Shown in pieces: positions 26,436 to 35,495 of a stretch of 64,000 nt of DNA. The notes under the pieces were generated by a model. That model had not been told where the DNA came from, did not search any database, and worked only from the letters and a program-made list of their open reading frames with translations. Source of the DNA: Acrocarpospora pleiomorpha (GTDB lineage Bacteria; Actinomycetota; Actinomycetes; Streptosporangiales; Streptosporangiaceae); assembly GCF_009687885.1 (NCBI RefSeq), contig NZ_BLAF01000063.1, positions 1 to 64,000 on the forward strand. The letters run 5' to 3'. The position numbers were made by a program, and so were the translations under genes. The number at the start of each line of letters is the position of its first letter. Position 1 is the first letter of the stretch.

Positions 26436-26513
26436 GTCAATTGATAAGTCAACGACGAGTCAAACCGCGCGCTGCTGCCGGGAAACGATCGCTTAAGGTC
26501 CTACGATCGCTTC
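26436..26513 (+). promoter_or_regulatory. Promoter region of the response regulator gene with direct repeats
   Basis: GTCAA occurs at 26436, 26448 and 26459, spaced 12 and 11 bases, the one-helical-turn pattern of OmpR-family sites. ACGATCGCTT occurs at 26485 and 26503, 18 bases apart. A -10-like TACGAT (26502-26507) ends exactly 6 bases before the ATG, and no ribosome site is present. The mRNA is therefore probably leaderless, with possible autoregulation by the encoded protein. Confidence 0.5.
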
Positions 26514-27182
26514 ATGACCTGCGTACTTCTCGCCGAGGATGACACCTCGATCTCCGAGCCGCTTGCGCGCGCACTGCGCCGGGAGGGCTATCAGGTAGAG
26601 GTGAGTCCGGACGGCCCGCAGGCCCTGGAAAGGGCTCTTTCGGGGGGCGTCGACCTCATCGTTCTCGACCTTGGCCTGCCCGAGATGGACGGGCTGGAGG
26701 TCGCCCGTCGCATCAGGGCCGAAGGCCACGGGACGCCCGTGCTCATTCTCACCGCCCGTGTCGACGAGGTCGACACGGTGGTCGGCCTCGACGCCGGGGC
26801 CGACGACTACGTCACCAAACCGTTCCGACTCGCCGAACTACTGGCCCGGGTCCGGGCTCTACTCCGGCGCGGCACCTCGGAGACGCCCGTGGTCCAGGGC
26901 GTCAGGATCGACGCCGACTCGCGCCGCGCCTGGATGGGCGACAAGGAACTGCATCTGACCACCAAGGAATTCGACCTGCTCCGGGTCCTCGTCCGGGACG
27001 CCGGAAAGGTCGTCACGCGCGAACAGATTATGCGTGAGGTGTGGGACACCAACTGGTGGGGTTCCACCAAGACCCTGGATATGCACATTTCGTGGCTGCG
27101 CCGCAAACTCGGCGACGATGCCGCCAAGCCCCGGTACATCACTACCGTGCGAGGGGTCGGCTTCCGCTTCGAACGCGAGTAA
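26514..27182 (+). CDS. OmpR-family response regulator
   Basis: A 222-residue DNA-binding response regulator. The receiver domain (1-115) has the acidic pair Asp9/Asp10, the phosphoacceptor Asp52 (VLDLGLPEMDG), the switch Thr in LILTAR and the conserved Lys in DYVTKPF. The C-terminal winged helix (about 130-222) shows LTTKEFDLLRVLVRDAGKVVTREQIM and the recognition part KTLDMHISWLRRKLGDD. It is followed after 6 bases by its histidine kinase. The signal and regulon are unknown. Confidence 0.95.
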   Translation: MTCVLLAEDDTSISEPLARALRREGYQVEVSPDGPQALERALSGGVDLIVLDLGLPEMDGLEVARRIRAEGHGTPVLILTARVDEVDTVVGLDAGADDYVTKPFRLAELLARVRALLRRGTSETPVVQGVRIDADSRRAWMGDKELHLTTKEFDLLRVLVRDAGKVVTREQIMREVWDTNWWGSTKTLDMHISWLRRKLGDDAAKPRYITTVRGVGFRFERE

Positions 27183-27188
27183 GGGGCC

Positions 27189-28460
27189 ATGCGGAGGCGT
27201 TTGCTCTCCTCGATGCTGCTGGTGGCGGTCATCGCGGTTCTGCTGCTCGGTGTGCCCCTGGGCGTGGTCGTCGTACGGCTCATCAACGACGAGGCCGCCC
27301 AGGAGCTCAACGCCGAAGCGACCCGCGTGCTGATCGGCGTGGAATACGCGATCAGCCAGGAGCAGCCGGTCGACCCCAAGCAGCTGGCGAGCAACTACCC
27401 CAACCGGTATATCCAGGTCGCGTTCCGGGGCATCGCCCCGATCGCCGTGGGCACTCCACCTCCGGCGAACCGCTCGCTCACCGAGGACGCGCGCTCCGAG
27501 AACGGCGTGGTGCGGGTCAGCAGGGACACCGCTCAGATCGACCACGAGATACGGGCCCGGCTGTTGCTCACCATCGCCCTGGCGCTCGCCGCGCTCGGCG
27601 TGGCCATCGGCCTCGCCGTGGTGACCTCGCGCCGGCTCTCCCTGCCGCTCCTGGACCTGGCGAAGATCGCGGAGCGGCTGGGATCCGGCGACGCCCGGCC
27701 CAGCAGGCACCGCTACGGCATCCCCGAACTCGACCGGGTCGCCGAGGTGCTGGACCGCAGCGCCATTCGCATCTCCGAACTGCTCGGCCGCGAGCGCGAG
27801 TTCGCCACCGACGCCTCACACCAGCTCAGAACCCCCCTGACCGGCCTCACCATGCGCCTGGAGGAGATCGTCGCCGCGGCCGGGGAGCCCGCCATCGTGC
27901 GGGAGGAGGGCGAGGCCGCCATCCTGCAGGCCGAGCGCCTCACCGCCGTCATCGACGAACTGCTGGCCGCCGCCCGGCGGCAGCGGCACTCCCAGGCCGA
28001 GCCGATCGACATCGACGAGGTCCTGATCCAGCAGATCGGCGAGTGGGAGCCCGCGTTCCGGCGGTCCCACCGGGCCATCGAGCTGCTGGGCACCCGGGGC
28101 CTGCTCGCGCTGGCCACCACCGGCGGGCTAAGCCAGGTGGTGGCGACCCTGCTGGACAATTCGCTCCAGCACGGCGGCGGCCCGGTGCGGATCACCACCA
28201 CCAGCTCGGAGAAGTCGATCGTCATCGAGGTCTCCGACCAGGGGCCGGGCGTGCCGGAGAAGATCAGGAACCGGGTGTTCGAGCGGAACGTGACCGGGGG
28301 ACGCGGGACCGGGCTCGGGCTGACGCTCGCGCGGTCCCTGGTGGTGGCCGACGGGGGGCGGCTGGAACTGATCAAACCGCGCCCGGCGACCTTCGCCATA
28401 TTTCTCCGCCAGGTGGGGGAGAGCGGCCGCCGTCACCGGGTGGTGAGCGGGCCCGCCTGA
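27189..28460 (+). CDS. Sensor histidine kinase
   Basis: A 423-residue membrane kinase partnering the response regulator just upstream. TM1 is about residues 5-30, followed by a short extracytoplasmic sensor of about 85 residues and TM2 near 118-140. A HAMP linker follows. The phosphoacceptor is His211 in the H-box FATDASHQLRTPLTGL. The ATP-binding part has an N-box TLLDNSLQHG, G1 DQGPGVP and G2 GGRGTGLGLTLARSL. The last 28 bases overlap the convergent GtrA gene. The sensor domain is too small to hint at a ligand. Confidence 0.95.
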   Translation: MRRRLLSSMLLVAVIAVLLLGVPLGVVVVRLINDEAAQELNAEATRVLIGVEYAISQEQPVDPKQLASNYPNRYIQVAFRGIAPIAVGTPPPANRSLTEDARSENGVVRVSRDTAQIDHEIRARLLLTIALALAALGVAIGLAVVTSRRLSLPLLDLAKIAERLGSGDARPSRHRYGIPELDRVAEVLDRSAIRISELLGREREFATDASHQLRTPLTGLTMRLEEIVAAAGEPAIVREEGEAAILQAERLTAVIDELLAAARRQRHSQAEPIDIDEVLIQQIGEWEPAFRRSHRAIELLGTRGLLALATTGGLSQVVATLLDNSLQHGGGPVRITTTSSEKSIVIEVSDQGPGVPEKIRNRVFERNVTGGRGTGLGLTLARSLVVADGGRLELIKPRPATFAIFLRQVGESGRRHRVVSGPA

Positions 28461-28915
28461 TCGACCGCCTCCGGCTGGAGCTCCGGAGCCAGGAAGACCC
28501 ATCGCTTGTACGACCAGAAACGGAACAACGTGCCGAGTCCCGTGCCGATCAGGGTGGCGATGTTGTTCGCGATCAGGCTCTCCAGGCCCAGGGTGTAGCG
28601 GCTGAAGCCCAGGCAGAGCAGCTCGATCAGCAGGCCGACCCCGTTCAGGATGAAGAACAGCACGTATTCCCTGGCCAGGCCGCTCTGCTCACGATGGCGG
28701 AAGGTCCAGTAGCGGTTCCCGAAGTAGGCGAAGGTCGCGGCGATCACCGTCGCGATGACCTTCGCGGTCAGGGTGCCCTCCGACCCCCACAGGGCCCACA
28801 GGATGTTGACGACGCCAAAGTTGATGACGAAGGCCATGGCGCCCACGGTGCCGAACTTCAACACCTCGTGGACGAGTGCGGCGAACCGCTCGTATGCGCG
28901 ACGGATGAGCTGCAC
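28433..28915 (-). CDS. GtrA-family membrane protein
   Basis: A 160-residue protein with four membrane helices, the GtrA layout. The first contains FGTVGAMAFVINFGVVNILW and the second FAYFGNRYWTFRHRE, a family signature. GtrA proteins help move or flip polyprenyl-linked sugars used in cell-wall or teichoic-acid glycosylation. A GtrA gene near purK/purE is also seen in mycobacteria (Rv3277, as recalled). Nearby UDP-glucose dehydrogenase at 31.9 kb is another sugar-nucleotide enzyme, but no glycosyltransferase is adjacent. Confidence 0.92.
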   Translation of the reverse strand: MQLIRRAYERFAALVHEVLKFGTVGAMAFVINFGVVNILWALWGSEGTLTAKVIATVIAATFAYFGNRYWTFRHREQSGLAREYVLFFILNGVGLLIELLCLGFSRYTLGLESLIANNIATLIGTGLGTLFRFWSYKRWVFLAPELQPEAVDQAGPLTTR

Positions 28916-29114
28916 GAGCCGTACGGTCCTTCCTGCTTGGGGGTTCGACCCAGGCTACCGGCCCGTGCTCCGCATCGGAGTCCCGTTCCACCCTGATACA
29001 GGTTCTTCCCAGCTCACCCAAGAACATTTCAGTAAATTTCCGGCTATTGGGGCAAAAGGCGGTGTTACGCTCGCGCGGACATTGGGCGTTCGCGGGTGAG
29101 GAGACTCCGGGATC

Positions 29115-30053
29115 ATGGGCCTCATGGGGGGGCGCGTTCGTCGTGGGGTTTGTGTCATAGGCCTGGCGGGGGTCGTGGCGTGCGGGGGGCAGCCGGTCGA
29201 AACGCCGGTTTCCAGCGAGCCTTCTTCGCCGCCGGTGTTGACGCTGGACGCGGCCGAGCGTGCGCTGGAGATACTGCCGGAGTTGCGGGAGGCCTGGCGG
29301 GGGGTGGACTGCGGCAAGGTGGATTCCCTGACGGCCTGGGCGGAGGGCGAGCTCGGGGCGACCGTGTGTGCGGCCGTGCAGAATGGGCTACCGGGGGTTG
29401 ATATTCCGGATTATTCGGAAATTGAGGTGTTTCTGCCGGGGGATCAGGAGGAAGGGGCCTGGTTCGCGGCGCTCGCGCGGGAGCCTGATCCGGCGTATTT
29501 CGTCTTCGCGTTTGAGGATGGGGTGTGGCAGCTGGCGTACGGGCCGATTCCGTTGCTGGGGAAGGCGCCCGCGGAGGACGCGGTGCCGACGGGGGCGACG
29601 GACATGATCGTCAAGGCTCGGCTGGTGCCGCAGCAGTATCTGACGTATCTCACCGATCCGGCCGGGGTGAGCGGGGTCACCTTCCCGGCGGGGGATCCGG
29701 TGCGGACCCTGCTGGAGGAGCTGCTCCGTACCCCGAAAAAGGCCAGGCCTGACCGGGTTTCGGTGGATGTGCGGCTGGCCACGGATGCGTCCCGGACGTT
29801 GCTGCTCGCCGATGGGGGCGCGCTGGTCTTTCACGCGATCACGCTGGTCTTCACGCAGAAGCCCGGGGCCGGCCGTCGTGCTCTTCGCCATGCCCGGTAC
29901 GGCTCCGCAGCGGTGAAAGCGTTTACCGGGAAGGCCAAGGCGGGCAAGATCACCGGGAGCGAGGTGCTCTTTCTGACCACGCGGGTCAGCAAAGCGGGCA
30001 AGATGACCACGATCGGGGTCCGGCGGGAGCTCGCGCATATCACCGCGGGCTAA
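29115..30053 (+). CDS. Predicted lipoprotein, function unknown
   Basis: A 312-residue protein with an Arg-containing n-region and the lipobox LAGVVACGG, so it should be lipidated on the Cys near residue 23. The mature domain is acidic up to about residue 150 (EVFLPGDQEEGAWFAALARE) and basic at the C-terminal third (KAFTGKAKAGKITGSEV), where short Gly/Lys repeats occur. No family recognised. The ATG is 11 bases after GAGGAG. It ends 11 bases before purK, so the two may be cotranscribed without a functional link. Codon use is more G-ending than in neighbours. Confidence 0.75.
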   Translation: MGLMGGRVRRGVCVIGLAGVVACGGQPVETPVSSEPSSPPVLTLDAAERALEILPELREAWRGVDCGKVDSLTAWAEGELGATVCAAVQNGLPGVDIPDYSEIEVFLPGDQEEGAWFAALAREPDPAYFVFAFEDGVWQLAYGPIPLLGKAPAEDAVPTGATDMIVKARLVPQQYLTYLTDPAGVSGVTFPAGDPVRTLLEELLRTPKKARPDRVSVDVRLATDASRTLLLADGGALVFHAITLVFTQKPGAGRRALRHARYGSAAVKAFTGKAKAGKITGSEVLFLTTRVSKAGKMTTIGVRRELAHITAG

Positions 30054-30064
30054 GCTAGCCCTTT

Positions 30065-31204
30065 GTGAACAGCCCTAACGTTGCGCCTGTCGTCGGCATG
30101 GTCGGTGCTGGGCAGCTCGCCCGGATGACCCAGCAGGCGGCTATCGCGCTTGGCGTCGAGTTGCGGGTGCTGGCGAACGCGCCCGACGAGAGCGCGTCGC
30201 GGGTGATCACTCAGACGGTGCTGGGGGATTATCGGGATCTGGATGATCTGCGGGCGTTCGCGGATGGGTGTGACGCGGTCACGTTCGATCATGAGCATGT
30301 GCCGGGTGGGCATATTCGGGTGCTGGCGGAGGCGGGGGTCGCGGTGCGGCCTGGGGCTGACGCGCTCATCCATGCGCAGGACAAGGCGGTCATGCGTGAG
30401 CGCCTTGGGGCTATTGGTGCGCCTTGTCCGGCTTGGGCGCGTGTGGATTCGGTGTCGGCTGTTGAGGAGTTCGCAGGGGAGAATGGCTGGCCGGTTGTTC
30501 TGAAGGCGGTTCGCGGGGGTTATGACGGCCGAGGGGTCTGGGTGGTCGAATCCGCTGGCGAGGCCGCGCAGGTCTTGAAAAATGGTGTTGAGCTGATTGC
30601 TGAGGCTTTTGTCCCTTTCGAGAGGGAGCTTGCCGTGCTTGTCGCGCGGTCTCCGCATGGGCAGGGGGTCAGCTATCCGGTCGTGGAAACCGTGCAGGAA
30701 GACGGGATCTGCGTGGAAGTGATCGCCCCCGCTCCTGATCTGGATGCCGAGGACGCCGCCCAAGCTCAGCGGATCGCGCTCACCATCGCCGCCGAGCTCG
30801 GCGTCACCGGCCTGCTCGCCGTCGAGATGTTCCAGACCAAGACCGGGCTGGTCGTCAACGAGCTGGCCATGCGCCCACACAACAGCGGCCACTGGACCAT
30901 CGAAGGCGCCCGGACCTCCCAATTCGAACAGCACCTCCGGGCTGTTCTCGATCTTCCGCTTGGCTCGCCCGCTATGACCGCTCCCGTCGTTGTCATGGCC
31001 AATCTCCTCGGTGGTCCTGATCCGGACATCTTCTCCCGATACGAGCACGTCCTCGCCCACGACCCAGGCATCAAGCTGCACTTCTACGGGAAGGAAGTCC
31101 GTCCGGGCCGAAAAATCGGACATGTCACCGCACTTGGCACCGACCTGGACGACGTACGTGCCCGCGCCCGGCATGCTGTGACCTGCTTGAGGGGACCGGT
31201 CTGA
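30065..31204 (+). CDS. purK: N5-carboxyaminoimidazole ribonucleotide synthase
   Basis: Purine biosynthesis: makes N5-CAIR from AIR, ATP and bicarbonate. 379 residues, ATP-grasp fold. The N-terminal GMVGAGQLARM, the ATP-lid region KAVRGGYDGRGVWVV and the metal-binding VNELAMRPHNSGHWTIEG are all family hallmarks. The GTG start follows the lipoprotein stop by 11 bases. PurE, the mutase using its product, lies 126 bases downstream. Confidence 0.96.
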   Translation: MNSPNVAPVVGMVGAGQLARMTQQAAIALGVELRVLANAPDESASRVITQTVLGDYRDLDDLRAFADGCDAVTFDHEHVPGGHIRVLAEAGVAVRPGADALIHAQDKAVMRERLGAIGAPCPAWARVDSVSAVEEFAGENGWPVVLKAVRGGYDGRGVWVVESAGEAAQVLKNGVELIAEAFVPFERELAVLVARSPHGQGVSYPVVETVQEDGICVEVIAPAPDLDAEDAAQAQRIALTIAAELGVTGLLAVEMFQTKTGLVVNELAMRPHNSGHWTIEGARTSQFEQHLRAVLDLPLGSPAMTAPVVVMANLLGGPDPDIFSRYEHVLAHDPGIKLHFYGKEVRPGRKIGHVTALGTDLDDVRARARHAVTCLRGPV

Positions 31205-31280
31205 CGTTGGCCGCAAGGCGATCTCCGGGCGGTGGCGATGATCGGTCTGGCGTTGGCCGCAGGGCGATGATCGGGATCGT
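31198..31280. repeat. Short imperfect direct repeat between purK and purE
   Basis: Two copies of a 25-base block reading GTCTGRCGTTGGCCGC followed by ARGGCGAT start near 31198 and 31245, about 47 bases apart. The first overlaps the purK stop codon. The rest of the 126-bp interval shows no gene. It may be a replication-slippage product like the 61-bp array at 10 kb. Confidence 0.6.
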
Positions 31281-31330
31281 GATGTTCTGGACAGGTTCGG
31301 CACTGCTTCTTCGTTTGAAGGGATCCTGAC

Positions 31331-31858
31331 ATGACGCAAACCCAGGTAGAGACCACCCCGCAGGTCGGCATCGTCATGGGCAGTGATTCCGACTGGCCGG
31401 TCATGAAAGCCGCCGCCGAAGCCCTGGCGGAATTCGGCGTGCCATTCGAGGCCGACGTCGTCTCCGCGCACCGCATGCCCACCGAAATGATCGACTACGG
31501 CAGGCACGCCGACTCCCGCGGCCTGAAAGTGATCATCGCTGGCGCGGGCGGCGCGGCACATCTGCCTGGCATGCTCGCCTCGGTGACTCCGCTGCCCGTG
31601 ATCGGCGTGCCCGTTCCGCTCAAATACCTCGACGGAATGGACTCGCTCCTGTCCATCGTGCAGATGCCGGCAGGTGTCCCCGTCGCCACGGTAGCCATTG
31701 GCGGCGCCCGAAACGCCGGTCTGCTGGCTGTACGCATTCTGGCCACCACCGACCTCGGGCTTCAGGGCCGGATGGTTACTTTTCAGATCGCGCTACGTGA
31801 GCAAGCTCATGCGAAGGGCGCGAATCTTCGGGCGGAAGTGTCCGGTCTTCAGCTGTAG
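31331..31858 (+). CDS. purE: N5-carboxyaminoimidazole ribonucleotide mutase
   Basis: Moves the carboxylate of N5-CAIR to give CAIR, the class I PurE reaction that needs PurK. 175 residues. The active-site blocks are IVMGSDSDWPVM, VVSAHRMP (catalytic His) and AGAGGAAHLPGM, followed by GVPVPLKYLDGMDSLLSIVQMP. The ATG at 31331 gives a natural N-terminus. Its stop is 17 bases from the convergent UDP-glucose dehydrogenase stop. Confidence 0.97.
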   Translation: MTQTQVETTPQVGIVMGSDSDWPVMKAAAEALAEFGVPFEADVVSAHRMPTEMIDYGRHADSRGLKVIIAGAGGAAHLPGMLASVTPLPVIGVPVPLKYLDGMDSLLSIVQMPAGVPVATVAIGGARNAGLLAVRILATTDLGLQGRMVTFQIALREQAHAKGANLRAEVSGLQL

Positions 31859-31874
31859 GCCGTACCGGACGGGT

Positions 31875-33182
31875 TTAGGGGCGGCCGAGGGCGCGGTAAT
31901 TCCAGTTCGCCGCGCGCCAGATTTCGGAGTCCAGGGCGTTCCGGCCGTCGACGATGTTGCGGGTGTTGACGACCGTGCCGATGGCTTCGGGGTCGAGATC
32001 GACGAATTCCTGCCATTCGGTAAGGAGAAGGACCACGTCCGCGTTCCGGACTGCCGTTAGCGCGGAGTCGGCAGTGTCGAGGGTGGGGTGGGCCTTACGG
32101 ACGTTGTTCAGGGCGACTGGGTCGTACACGGTCACCGCGCCGCCCTCCTGGCGGATTGTGAGGGCGACGTCGAGGGCGGGGGAGTCGCGGATGTCGTCGG
32201 AGTTCGGTTTGAAAGCCGCGCCGAGCACGCCCACCGTACGGGTGTGGAAGGAACCGCCGACCAAGTCGCGCGCGAGATCGACCATACGAGCCCGCCGTCG
32301 CATGTTGATCGCGTCCACCTCGCGCAGGAAGGTGAGCGCCTGATCCGCGCCCAGCTCCCCGGCCCGCGCCATGAACGCCCGAATATCCTTGGGCAGGCAG
32401 CCACCCCCGAAACCCAGCCCCGGGTTGAGGAATCGCCCGCCGATACGTTCATCGAAAGAGAGCGCCAGCGACAACTGCTTCACATCCGCGTGTGCCGCCT
32501 CACAGACCTCGGCCATCGCGTTGATGAAGGAAATCTTGGTCGCCAGAAACGCGTTCGCCGCGGACTTGACCAGCTCGGCCGTCGGGAAATCGGTGACCAC
32601 GGTCGGCACGTCACCCAGCGGCGTGTACACATCACGAAGAATCTTCTCGGCTCGCTCCGACGCGACCCCGAACACGAGCCGATCCGGCTTCAGTGTGTCC
32701 CGCACCGCGAACCCCTCGCGCAGGAACTCCGGATTCCATGCCAGCTCGACATGCGGCCCCGCCAAGAGCGCGAGTTTGTCGGCCAGGCGCTGCGCCGTAC
32801 CGACCGGAACCGTCGACTTCCCCACCACCAGGCACTCGCGCCTCAAATGCGGGGCCAGCGACTCCACGACGGCGTCGAGATAGGACACGTCCGCCGCGAA
32901 CTCCCCCTTCTTCTGCGGCGTCCCCACGCACACGAAGTGCACGTCCCCGAACTCCGCCGCCTCCTGATAGGACGTGGTGAACCGCAACCGCCCATTCGCC
33001 AGATTCCGCCGCAGCATTTCCTCGAGCCCCGGCTCATGAATGGGCAACTCCCCCCGCTGCAAGCTCGCGATCTTCTCCGGATCGACATCCAGCCCCAGAA
33101 CCTCGAACCCCAACTCCGCCATACACGCCGCGTGCGTGGCCCCCAGGTACCCAGTCCCCAACACGGTCAGACGGTACGCCAC
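31875..33182 (-). CDS. ugd: UDP-glucose 6-dehydrogenase family protein
   Basis: Oxidises UDP-glucose to UDP-glucuronate with two NAD+, a precursor for capsule or cell-wall polysaccharide. 435 residues. The NAD motif is VLGTGYLGATHA, the mid-domain has ESLAPHLRRECLVVGKSTVP, and the catalytic Cys is in GFGGGCLPKDIRAFM. The C-terminal UDP-binding domain ends with VLLLTEWQEF. Several in-frame starts exist; GTG 33182 is preferred because GAGGGGAG lies about 8 bases upstream. The much longer open frame upstream reads as non-coding. It could act on UDP-N-acetyl sugars instead; family members are hard to separate by eye. Confidence 0.93.
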   Translation of the reverse strand: MAYRLTVLGTGYLGATHAACMAELGFEVLGLDVDPEKIASLQRGELPIHEPGLEEMLRRNLANGRLRFTTSYQEAAEFGDVHFVCVGTPQKKGEFAADVSYLDAVVESLAPHLRRECLVVGKSTVPVGTAQRLADKLALLAGPHVELAWNPEFLREGFAVRDTLKPDRLVFGVASERAEKILRDVYTPLGDVPTVVTDFPTAELVKSAANAFLATKISFINAMAEVCEAAHADVKQLSLALSFDERIGGRFLNPGLGFGGGCLPKDIRAFMARAGELGADQALTFLREVDAINMRRRARMVDLARDLVGGSFHTRTVGVLGAAFKPNSDDIRDSPALDVALTIRQEGGAVTVYDPVALNNVRKAHPTLDTADSALTAVRNADVVLLLTEWQEFVDLDPEAIGTVVNTRNIVDGRNALDSEIWRAANWNYRALGRP

Positions 33183-33294
33183 GGCCACGCTCCCCTCATT
33201 TGCCCACTTTTTGCGTCCCGGAATGTTATCCCAGGCTAAACACCCACCCCGGGCCACCCGACAGCGCACCTCCCGCCACGCACCACGATGCCCG

Positions 33295-34170
33295 TCAGGT
33301 AGCAGCGGCATCGAGCAGGGCGAACCGCTTGGCGAACGCCGACAGCTCATCCCGTTGCGCGTCCGGCTCGACGGCGGCCGGGCTCACCACGATCCGAGTC
33401 ACGCCCTGCGCGGCCAGCCGCTCGACGTCCTCCTCGCCCATGTCGATCGCGCCCCACCGCGTGTACTCGAGCGACTCTGGATCACGCCCCGCCTCGGCGG
33501 CGGCCGACCGGGCCAGCTCCCATTGCACCGCCCGCTCCCGGGCGTCCAGCGCCCCGCCCGGAAAATAGCCATCGCCGCGGCGCCCGGCCCGGCGCGCGGC
33601 CGCCCGGCTCGATCCGCCGACGTGGATCGGCAGCTGCGCGACCCCGGACGGCTTCGGGAAGCTGCACAGTTCCTCGAAAGCGAAGAACTCTCCCGCGAAG
33701 CCGACGCCCTCCTCGCCACCGCCCCACAGCAGCCGCAGCACGTCGATCGCCTCGTCGGCGCGTCGGCCCCGGCTGGCGAAGTCGACCCCCACCGCCCGGG
33801 CCTCGCCCTGCAGGGTGCCGAGCCCAACGGTCAGCAGCCGCATCCGCCCCCTGGATAGCACATCGATGGTGGCCAGCCGCTTGGCGAGGATCACCGGATG
33901 GTGGTACGGCAGCAGCAGCACACCCGTTCCGAGCAGGATCCGCTGGGTGGCCGCGGCGACGAAGCCCAGCAAGTCGAGCGGATCGGCGTACGGCAGCGAC
34001 GTCGGGAGGTCGAAGGGCCCGTACTTCGCGCCGGGATACAGCACGATGTGCTCGGGCACATAGAGCGACTCGAAGCCGCACTCCTCGGCATGCCGAGCGT
34101 AGTCCGCGATCCTGTCGGGATCGGCTCCGTAGGCAGCCGTGCTGTAGGTGGTCCCGAACTTCACCGTCAT
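33295..34170 (-). CDS. LLM-class F420-dependent oxidoreductase
   Basis: A 291-residue luciferase-like monooxygenase-fold enzyme. Family blocks are ARHAEECGFESLYVPEHI, ATQRILLGTGVLLLPYHHPVILAKRLATIDVLS and LPIHVGGSSRAAARRAGRRGDGYFP. Actinobacterial members of this TIGR03619-like group use coenzyme F420 rather than FMN; that is known for the family and not proven here. The substrate is unknown. It is transcribed divergently from the acyl-CoA dehydrogenase, with 146 bp between the starts. Confidence 0.88.
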   Translation of the reverse strand: MTVKFGTTYSTAAYGADPDRIADYARHAEECGFESLYVPEHIVLYPGAKYGPFDLPTSLPYADPLDLLGFVAAATQRILLGTGVLLLPYHHPVILAKRLATIDVLSRGRMRLLTVGLGTLQGEARAVGVDFASRGRRADEAIDVLRLLWGGGEEGVGFAGEFFAFEELCSFPKPSGVAQLPIHVGGSSRAAARRAGRRGDGYFPGGALDARERAVQWELARSAAAEAGRDPESLEYTRWGAIDMGEEDVERLAAQGVTRIVVSPAAVEPDAQRDELSAFAKRFALLDAAAT

Positions 34171-34281
34171 GCCTCCGGTTTCTCGACATCCGTCGCGAGC
34201 ACGCTAGAACCTTGCCACCAGCGTCAAGGCAATCCGCTCAACGTCCGACGCCGACCCTCCGGGCGTGGGTACCCACCCCGC

Positions 34282-34310
34282 GTCCGACCAATAGTTGGAC
34301 GTCCTACAAT
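34282..34310 (+). promoter_or_regulatory. Operator and -10 of the acyl-CoA dehydrogenase
   Basis: GTCCGACC and AGTTGGAC form an imperfect palindrome at 34282-34300 directly abutting TACAAT (34305-34310), which ends 6 bases before the ATG. No ribosome site exists, so a leaderless mRNA is likely. A repressor bound to the palindrome would cover the core promoter. Confidence 0.5.
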
Positions 34311-34316
34311 TCTGTT

Positions 34317-35480
34317 ATGAGTGTGCCTCTCTACTCGCCCAGCGAAGAGCACGAGATGCTGCGCGAAGCCGTCCGCGCCCTCGCTGACGAAAAGATCGCC
34401 CCCCGCGCCGCGGCCGCCGACGAGAACGAGGAGTTCCCCGCCGACGTCTACAAAGACCTGGTCGCGGCCGACTTCCACGCCGTCCACATCCCCGAGGAAT
34501 ACGGCGGCGCCGGCGCCGACGCCCTGGCCACCGTCATCGTCATCGAAGAGATCGCCCGCGCCTGCGCCTCCTCCTCGCTGATCCCCGCCGTCAACAAACT
34601 CGGCACCGTCCCTCTCCTGCTGTCGGCATCCGAGGAACTCAAAACCCAATACCTCACCCCGGTCGCCCGCGGCGACGGCATGTTCTCCTACGCCCTCTCC
34701 GAAGCCGAAGCCGGCTCCGACGCCGCCGCCATGAAAACCCGCGCGGTCCCCGACGGCGACCACTACATCCTCAACGGCACCAAATCCTGGATCACCAACG
34801 CCGGCATCTCCGAGTACTACACGGTCATGGCCGTAACCGACCCGACCGCCGGCCCGCGCGGCATCTCCGCCTTCGTCGTCGAAAAATCCGACGAGGGCGT
34901 CTCCTTCGGCCCCAAGGAAAAGAAACTCGGCATCAAGGGTTCCCCCACCCGCCAGGTCATCCTGAACAACGTCCGAATCCCCGCCACCCGCATGATCGGC
35001 GCCCCCGGCACCGGCTTCAAAACCGCCCTCGCCACCTTGGACCACACCCGAATCACGATCGCCGCCCAGGCCCTCGGCATCGCCCAGGGTGCCCTCGACT
35101 ACGCGATCGGCTACGTCAAACAACGCAAACAGTTCGGCCGCCCCATCGCCGACTTCCAGGGCCTCCAATTCATGATCGCCGACATGGCCATGAAACTCGA
35201 AGCCGCCCGCCAACTCACCTACGCCGCCGCCGCCAAATCCGAACTCGCCATGCACGGCACCCCCGTAAAGGACCTCACCTTCTTCTCCAGCGCCGCCAAA
35301 TGCGCCGCCAGCGACGCCGCCATGGACATCACCACCGACGCCGTCCAACTCCTCGGCGGCTACGGCTACACCCGCGACTACCCGGTAGAACGCATGATGC
35401 GCGACGCCAAAATCACCCAAATCTACGAGGGCACCAACCAGATCCAGCGCATGGTGATGGCCCGCCAGCTCCTCAAGTAG
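34317..35480 (+). CDS. Acyl-CoA dehydrogenase
   Basis: FAD enzyme introducing the first double bond in acyl-CoA beta-oxidation. 387 residues, the common four-domain ACAD form. The signature ALSEAEAGSDAAAMKTRA binds FAD and substrate, KSWITNAG follows, and the C-terminal QIYEGTNQIQRMVMARQLL carries the catalytic Glu position of the short/medium-chain type. QLLGGYGYTRDYPVERMMRDA is also conserved. It resembles mycobacterial FadE25, which likewise lies next to purE-purK. Chain length or branched-chain preference is not predictable here. A stem-loop follows the stop. Confidence 0.95.
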   Translation: MSVPLYSPSEEHEMLREAVRALADEKIAPRAAAADENEEFPADVYKDLVAADFHAVHIPEEYGGAGADALATVIVIEEIARACASSSLIPAVNKLGTVPLLLSASEELKTQYLTPVARGDGMFSYALSEAEAGSDAAAMKTRAVPDGDHYILNGTKSWITNAGISEYYTVMAVTDPTAGPRGISAFVVEKSDEGVSFGPKEKKLGIKGSPTRQVILNNVRIPATRMIGAPGTGFKTALATLDHTRITIAAQALGIAQGALDYAIGYVKQRKQFGRPIADFQGLQFMIADMAMKLEAARQLTYAAAAKSELAMHGTPVKDLTFFSSAAKCAASDAAMDITTDAVQLLGGYGYTRDYPVERMMRDAKITQIYEGTNQIQRMVMARQLLK

Positions 35481-35495
35481 CCCTTGACGTGCGAC

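Noticed and set aside
32088..33239. Plus-strand frame of 383 codons over UDP-glucose dehydrogenase
   Set aside because: Arg/Pro/Gln-rich shadow of a well-supported minus-strand enzyme.
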